Assembly: GCF_005863245.1 (NCBI RefSeq)
Contig: NZ_VBUT01000006.1
Location: 124,001-188,000, forward strand
Origin: Nocardia cyriacigeorgica
GTDB taxonomy: Bacteria; Actinomycetota; Actinomycetes; Mycobacteriales; Mycobacteriaceae
Length of the DNA stretch: 64,000 bases
Reading direction: 5' to 3'
Part shown: positions 61,003 through 64,000 of the stretch, piece after piece
How positions within the stretch are numbered: the stretch's first letter is position 1
How the letters are laid out: every line of letters starts with the position of its first letter
Notes under the pieces: generated by a model
Database searches by the model: none
What the model was told of the DNA's origin: nothing
What the model saw: only the letters and a program-made list of their open reading frames with translations
Made by a program: the position numbers and the translations under genes

Positions 61003-61386
61003 ATGACCTGGAACGAACTGGCAACCAGCAAATATGCGCTGCTCACAACGTATAAGAAGGACGGCACACCGGTGGGAACGCCGGTGTGGGTAGCACCCGA
61101 CGGCGACCGGATTCTGGTGTGGACCAACCGCAAGTCGTGGAAGGTCAAGCGACTGCGCCGAAATCCGCAGGTGACCGTGCAGCCCTGCGATAACAGCGGC
61201 CGCACCGATGGCGGTGAGGTCCATGCCGCGACCGCGACGCTGCTCGACGCCGACGGCACCGAACACGTCCGCGACGTGCTCGCCCGCAAGTACGGCCTGC
61301 TCGGCGCCCTCGCCATCCGTGGGCACAAGCTGATGCGCGGCGCCGACGCCTCGGTGGGCATCGCGATCAGTGAACGCGCGGACTGA
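61003..61386 (+). CDS. F420-type split-barrel oxidoreductase
   Basis: This 127-residue member of the PPOX-class F420-dependent family (FDOR-B type) shows 'TSKYALLTTYKKDGTPVGTPVWVAPDGDRILVWTNRKSWKVKRLRRNPQVTV' (in parts), typical of F420- or FMN-binding split barrels. It corresponds in position to the Mtb gene next to cobN (Rv2061c type). TACCGT lies 7 nt before the ATG. It ends 2 nt before the stop of the convergent XRE gene. Confidence 0.85.
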   Translation: MTWNELATSKYALLTTYKKDGTPVGTPVWVAPDGDRILVWTNRKSWKVKRLRRNPQVTVQPCDNSGRTDGGEVHAATATLLDADGTEHVRDVLARKYGLLGALAIRGHKLMRGADASVGIAISERAD

Positions 61387-61388
61387 AC

Positions 61389-61652
61389 TCAGGCCGAGGC
61401 GGCGAGGCTGCCGGACAACCAGATCGCGGCCAGCTCGTCCAGCGGCAACTCCAGCACCTGGCTGAGCGCCACCACCGTGCCGAACGCGGGCGAGGGCAGG
61501 CGGCCGGTTTCGATCTTGCGCAAGGTTTCCGGGGAGATCCCCGCCGCGCGCGCGACATCGGCGAGATCCCGGCCACCGCGGGCTTCCCGCAACCGGGCAC
61601 CGAGTCGGCGACCGGCCTCCACCTGGGCGGGAGTCAAGGGCAGACGAACCAT
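61389..61652 (-). CDS. XRE family HTH repressor
   Basis: This 87-residue protein is mostly a single Cro/C1 HTH domain ('RLGARLREARGGRDLADVARAAGISPETLRKIETGRLPSPAFGTVVALSQVL'). It diverges from the methionine aminopeptidase gene, and two AT-rich palindromes lie between them, so it probably represses itself and the peptidase. Confidence 0.9.
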   Translation of the reverse strand: MVRLPLTPAQVEAGRRLGARLREARGGRDLADVARAAGISPETLRKIETGRLPSPAFGTVVALSQVLELPLDELAAIWLSGSLAASA

Positions 61653-61669
61653 GCGACCACCCTACGGTT

Positions 61670-61704
61670 GGTATTTAAATACCGCAATCTGGTATTAAAA
61701 TACC
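61670..61704. promoter_or_regulatory. Twin AT-rich palindromic operators
   Basis: GGTATTTAAATACC (61670-61683, perfect palindrome) and GGTATTAAAATACC (61691-61704, one mismatched centre pair) start 21 bp apart, two helical turns. They are unusually AT-rich for this genome and lie between the xre and map start codons. Confidence 0.85.
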
Positions 61705-61728
61705 GATGATGTCGATGTGGAGGTTGTG

Positions 61729-62496
61729 ATGGTCGAGTTGAAGTCGCCCGAGGAGATCGAGCGCATGGCGGTGACGGGACGATTCGTCGCCGAGACCCTG
61801 GCCGAGCTGCGCGACCGCGCGGCCGTCGGGGTGAATCTGCTCGAACTCGAGGCGGTGGTGCGCGAACGGATTCGGCAGCGCGGTGCGCAGTCGTGCTATT
61901 GGGACTACGCCCCGTCATTCGGGCGTGGGCCGTTCCGCAACACCGTGTGCCTATCGGTGAATGACGCTGTGCTGCACGGGCTTCCGTTCGACTACGCCTT
62001 GCGTGACGGTGATGTGCTCAGCATGGACCTGGCCGTGTCCATCGACGGCTGGGTGGCCGACTCGGCGACCACAGTGGTGGTCGGCACCGGCGCCGACGAG
62101 GACCTACGCCTGGTGCGCGCCACCGAGGAGGCCCTGGAAGCGGCCATCGAGGTCGCGGTGCCGGGCAACCGGATCGGTGACATCTCCGCGGCCATCTCGG
62201 CGGTCGCCGGCGACTACGGCTACCCCGTCAACACCGAATTCGGCGGGCACGGGCTCGGACGCACGATGCACGAAGACCCGCACGTGTCCAACGTCGGTCG
62301 GGCGGGCCGCGGATTTCCGCTGCGGCCCGGGTTGACCATCGCCATCGAACCGTGGTTCGCGCGCACCACCGACCGCATCGTCACCGATCCCGACGGCTGG
62401 ACGATCCGCTCGGCGGACGGTTCACGCACCGCGCATTCCGAGCACACCATCGCAATCACCGAGGACGGGCCGCGGGTGCTCACCCTGGCCGCCTGA
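61729..62496 (+). CDS. map: Type I methionyl aminopeptidase
   Basis: This 255-residue enzyme removes N-terminal Met from proteins. The metal ligands D100, D111, H174, E207 and E238 are all present ('SMDLAVSIDGWVADSATT', 'FGGHGLGRTMHEDPHV', 'IAIEPWF', 'HSEHTIAI'), each exactly three residues beyond the E. coli numbering as I recall it. There is no N-terminal zinc-finger or SH3-binding extension. GGAGG lies 5 nt before the ATG at 61729. Control by the divergent XRE repressor is unusual for a housekeeping enzyme, so this is probably an accessory copy. Confidence 0.93.
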   Translation: MVELKSPEEIERMAVTGRFVAETLAELRDRAAVGVNLLELEAVVRERIRQRGAQSCYWDYAPSFGRGPFRNTVCLSVNDAVLHGLPFDYALRDGDVLSMDLAVSIDGWVADSATTVVVGTGADEDLRLVRATEEALEAAIEVAVPGNRIGDISAAISAVAGDYGYPVNTEFGGHGLGRTMHEDPHVSNVGRAGRGFPLRPGLTIAIEPWFARTTDRIVTDPDGWTIRSADGSRTAHSEHTIAITEDGPRVLTLAA

Positions 62497-62501
62497 TTCG
62501 C

Positions 62502-63221
62502 TCACTGCCGTTCGTCGAGCCACTCCCGCAGGGCCTCACTCGCATTCGCGTCGGCCGCGATTGCGGCGCGCTCGTCCTCGGTGAGTGGCACGGCGCGCAT
62601 CTCGTCGCGACAGGTGGCTGCCCGCTCCTCGTCGCCGGTCGCGATGGCGATCTCGGCGAGCGCTGCCCAGGCTCGGGCGAGGTCGATGGCGGGCGCGGTC
62701 GTTCGGTACCGCGCGATACCCACCTCCAGCACCCGGGCAGCAGCTTTGTCATCGGTTTTGAAATCGCGCAGGATGCGGGCGTTGTCGAGTACCCGGGCCA
62801 ATCCGGACAGCTCCTTGGAGCCGCCGTATTCGTTCTTCGGCGGTTCGTCGTATTGGATATAGATGATCGAATTGCCGTCCGGGTCGACGAGAGTGAACCG
62901 GGACTGCCCCGGGCGGAATCGGGTGATCCGCGGACGGCCTTTCGCGGGCACCTTTCCGAAGTGGGCGCGCAGTGCGGCGGTGAATTCTTTGTGCCGTCCG
63001 GCGATATCGTCGACCATCACCAGGCAGCCGACCCATTCCTCGGGGAAATCGGCGTCCCGGGGCTTGGAGGTGAAATGCAGGGCGCAACCGTTCGCCTCGA
63101 TCGCGCCGTAGACGTAGGGGCGGGTCTGTTCGTGGGTGACGGTGTAGCCGAGTGCGCGATAGAACTCCAGGGTCCGGGCGAGGTCGCTGGTCGGGAGCAC
63201 GGGGACGGCGGTGTCGTCCAT
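62502..63221 (-). CDS. Glyoxalase/bleomycin-resistance (VOC) family protein
   Basis: This 239-residue protein has an N-terminal VOC domain at 1-125 ('VPVLPTSDLARTLEFYRALGYTVTHEQ', 'CALHFTSKPRD', 'RFTLVDPDGNSIIYIQYD') of the bleomycin-resistance type, and a C-terminal helical extension at 135-239 ('DKAAARVLEVGIARYRTTAPAIDLARAWAALAEIAIATGD') resembling a TPR pair. VOC proteins of this type bind drugs or act as metal-dependent lyases. A 16-bp inverted repeat lies just upstream. Confidence 0.87.
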   Translation of the reverse strand: MDDTAVPVLPTSDLARTLEFYRALGYTVTHEQTRPYVYGAIEANGCALHFTSKPRDADFPEEWVGCLVMVDDIAGRHKEFTAALRAHFGKVPAKGRPRITRFRPGQSRFTLVDPDGNSIIYIQYDEPPKNEYGGSKELSGLARVLDNARILRDFKTDDKAAARVLEVGIARYRTTAPAIDLARAWAALAEIAIATGDEERAATCRDEMRAVPLTEDERAAIAADANASEALREWLDERQ

Positions 63222-63232
63222 TCGGGGCCTCC

Positions 63233-63294
63233 GTAATCAAGTTTGACTACCGAGACACTAGGCCTGGATGGCTCTGGAAGTCAAACTTGATTAC
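63233..63294. promoter_or_regulatory. 16-bp inverted repeat in the VOC gene promoter
   Basis: GTAATCAAGTTTGACT (63233-63248) and its exact complement AGTCAAACTTGATTAC (63279-63294) are separated by 30 bp and lie 12-73 nt upstream of the VOC ATG. Each arm contains the near-palindrome TCAA-N2-TTGA, so these are probably two operator sites in opposite orientation. Confidence 0.8.
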
Positions 63295-63372
63295 CGGGTG
63301 GGCAAGCGAAGGGCCGGGCGGTGTACGCCCGGCCCGGACCTCCTCTCGCGGAAGACGATCGGTGCGGATCGG

Positions 63373-63921
63373 TCAGACTCCCGCGCCGATGAATCCGCCG
63401 ATCACGGCACCCACCGCGCATCCGATGATCGCGCCGACGAAGAAGAACCAGATGCCGATGAAGATGCCGATCACGCAGCCGATGGCGATGCCTGCGGCGA
63501 TGGTTCCGGCATTACCGACCGATTGCAACGCGACTGCCTCGGGCGACGTGGTCACTGGTCCGGGTGCCGGACCCGCTGTCGGGGTGAGGGTCAGCACGGT
63601 GCCGGTCCGGTCGACGGCCGGCGTCACCTCGAAACTCTGACCCGTCTGCATGCGCAGCGTCGTCGGGATCGCGCCGATGACCGTGCCGTCACCGGCTCTG
63701 ACGGTGACCGCGCCGGGAGTCATCTCGAAGGTGCCCGAAGCCAAGGTGACTGTCGCGCTCGAACGGTCGGCGGCCAAGGTCGTCGTATAGGCGACCGGTC
63801 CGCTGACCGACGTGAAACTGGGTCCTGCTGCCACGCCCGCCTGGCCCTGTGCGGTGGCAGTGGCTATACCGGTGGCGGCGATGGCCAATATCGCCGTGGC
63901 CACCAATTTCCTGATAAACAT
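63373..63921 (-). CDS. Secreted protein with C-terminal glycine-zipper membrane segment
   Basis: This 182-residue protein is a paralogue of the one at 33454. It has a signal peptide at about 1-27 ('KLVATAILAIAATGIATATAQ'), a beta-rich domain ('VAYTTTLAADRSSATVTLASGTFEM', 'VIGAIPTTLRMQTGQSFEVTPAV') and a Gly-zipper hydrophobic C terminus ('IAAGIAIGCVIGIFIGIWFF', 'IIGCAVGAVIGGFIGAG'). Function unknown. The C-terminal segment could insert in or thicken a membrane; this is inference only. Confidence 0.75.
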   Translation of the reverse strand: MFIRKLVATAILAIAATGIATATAQGQAGVAAGPSFTSVSGPVAYTTTLAADRSSATVTLASGTFEMTPGAVTVRAGDGTVIGAIPTTLRMQTGQSFEVTPAVDRTGTVLTLTPTAGPAPGPVTTSPEAVALQSVGNAGTIAAGIAIGCVIGIFIGIWFFFVGAIIGCAVGAVIGGFIGAGV

Positions 63922-64000
63922 CGCTGTTCCATTTCATGGTGCCGATATCCGATGGCGTCCCCCCGACGAACGTCAGCGGATACCAATAATTGTCGCGCTC

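Overview
The window is high-GC actinobacterial DNA. A Pup-proteasome locus next to tatA-tatC-helY, an aerobic cobalamin cluster, F420-type split-barrel flavoproteins and ESX/PPE-like genes together point to the Mycobacteriales, most probably Nocardia or a close relative. I recall the same order of conserved genes in Mycobacterium tuberculosis (dop, pup, prcB, prcA, pafA, pafB, pafC, tatA, tatC, helY, a DUF4333 protein, a 5'-3' exonuclease, PepE, an F420 biliverdin reductase, a DprE2-like SDR, then cobL, cobK, cobIJ, cobH, cobG and cobN). Here that backbone is interrupted by accessory DNA.

1-12.7 kb is a mixed accessory stretch. It holds an SPFH protein, a tRNA-like element, a GNAT acetyltransferase, an overlapping reductase/TetR/membrane-protein operon with a perfect operator, an XRE-TPR regulator diverging from three small overlapping genes, a frameshifted methyltransferase, a Tat-signal protein, a short YidC with a DUF6412-like partner, a Uma2-type protein, a zinc-ribbon protein, a CGNR regulator and a DUF418 protein. 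12.8-25.7 kb is the proteasome/pupylation locus followed by PafBC, a ketopantoate-reductase-like gene, TatA, TatC and the HelY helicase. The pafB-pafC junction carries a 31-bp duplication that makes two mini-ORFs linked by ATGA overlaps.

25.7-40 kb continues the backbone: DUF4333 protein, broken histidine phosphatase, 5'-3' exonuclease, PepE, F420 enzyme, SDR, and the corrin-ring genes cobL, cobK, cobIJ, cobH and cobG. A secreted glycine-zipper protein sits between cobL and cobK, and no cobM is seen. 40-57 kb is a second accessory block lying between cobG and cobN. It carries a SRPBCC/ArsR pair behind tandem palindromes, a hydrolase/AraC pair, a TetR-controlled alcohol dehydrogenase/DUF4334 operon, an ESX-associated island (EspC-like proteins, PPE-like protein, EspG, lipoproteins, YbaB and an 866-residue WXG-headed protein) and a second XRE-TPR cassette. 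57-64 kb returns to the backbone with a cobalamin riboswitch, cobN and an F420-type flavoprotein, then an XRE-controlled methionine aminopeptidase, a glyoxalase-fold protein and a second copy of the secreted glycine-zipper family.

Many genes lack a Shine-Dalgarno site and instead have a -10-like TANNNT hexamer 6-8 nt before the start codon, suggesting leaderless transcription. The best candidate for an undescribed system is the minus-strand operon at 48.99-52.74 kb: an EspC-like chaperone or co-substrate, the 866-residue WXG protein and an overlapping lipoprotein. It resembles a type VII effector with a cell-surface immunity or accessory protein.
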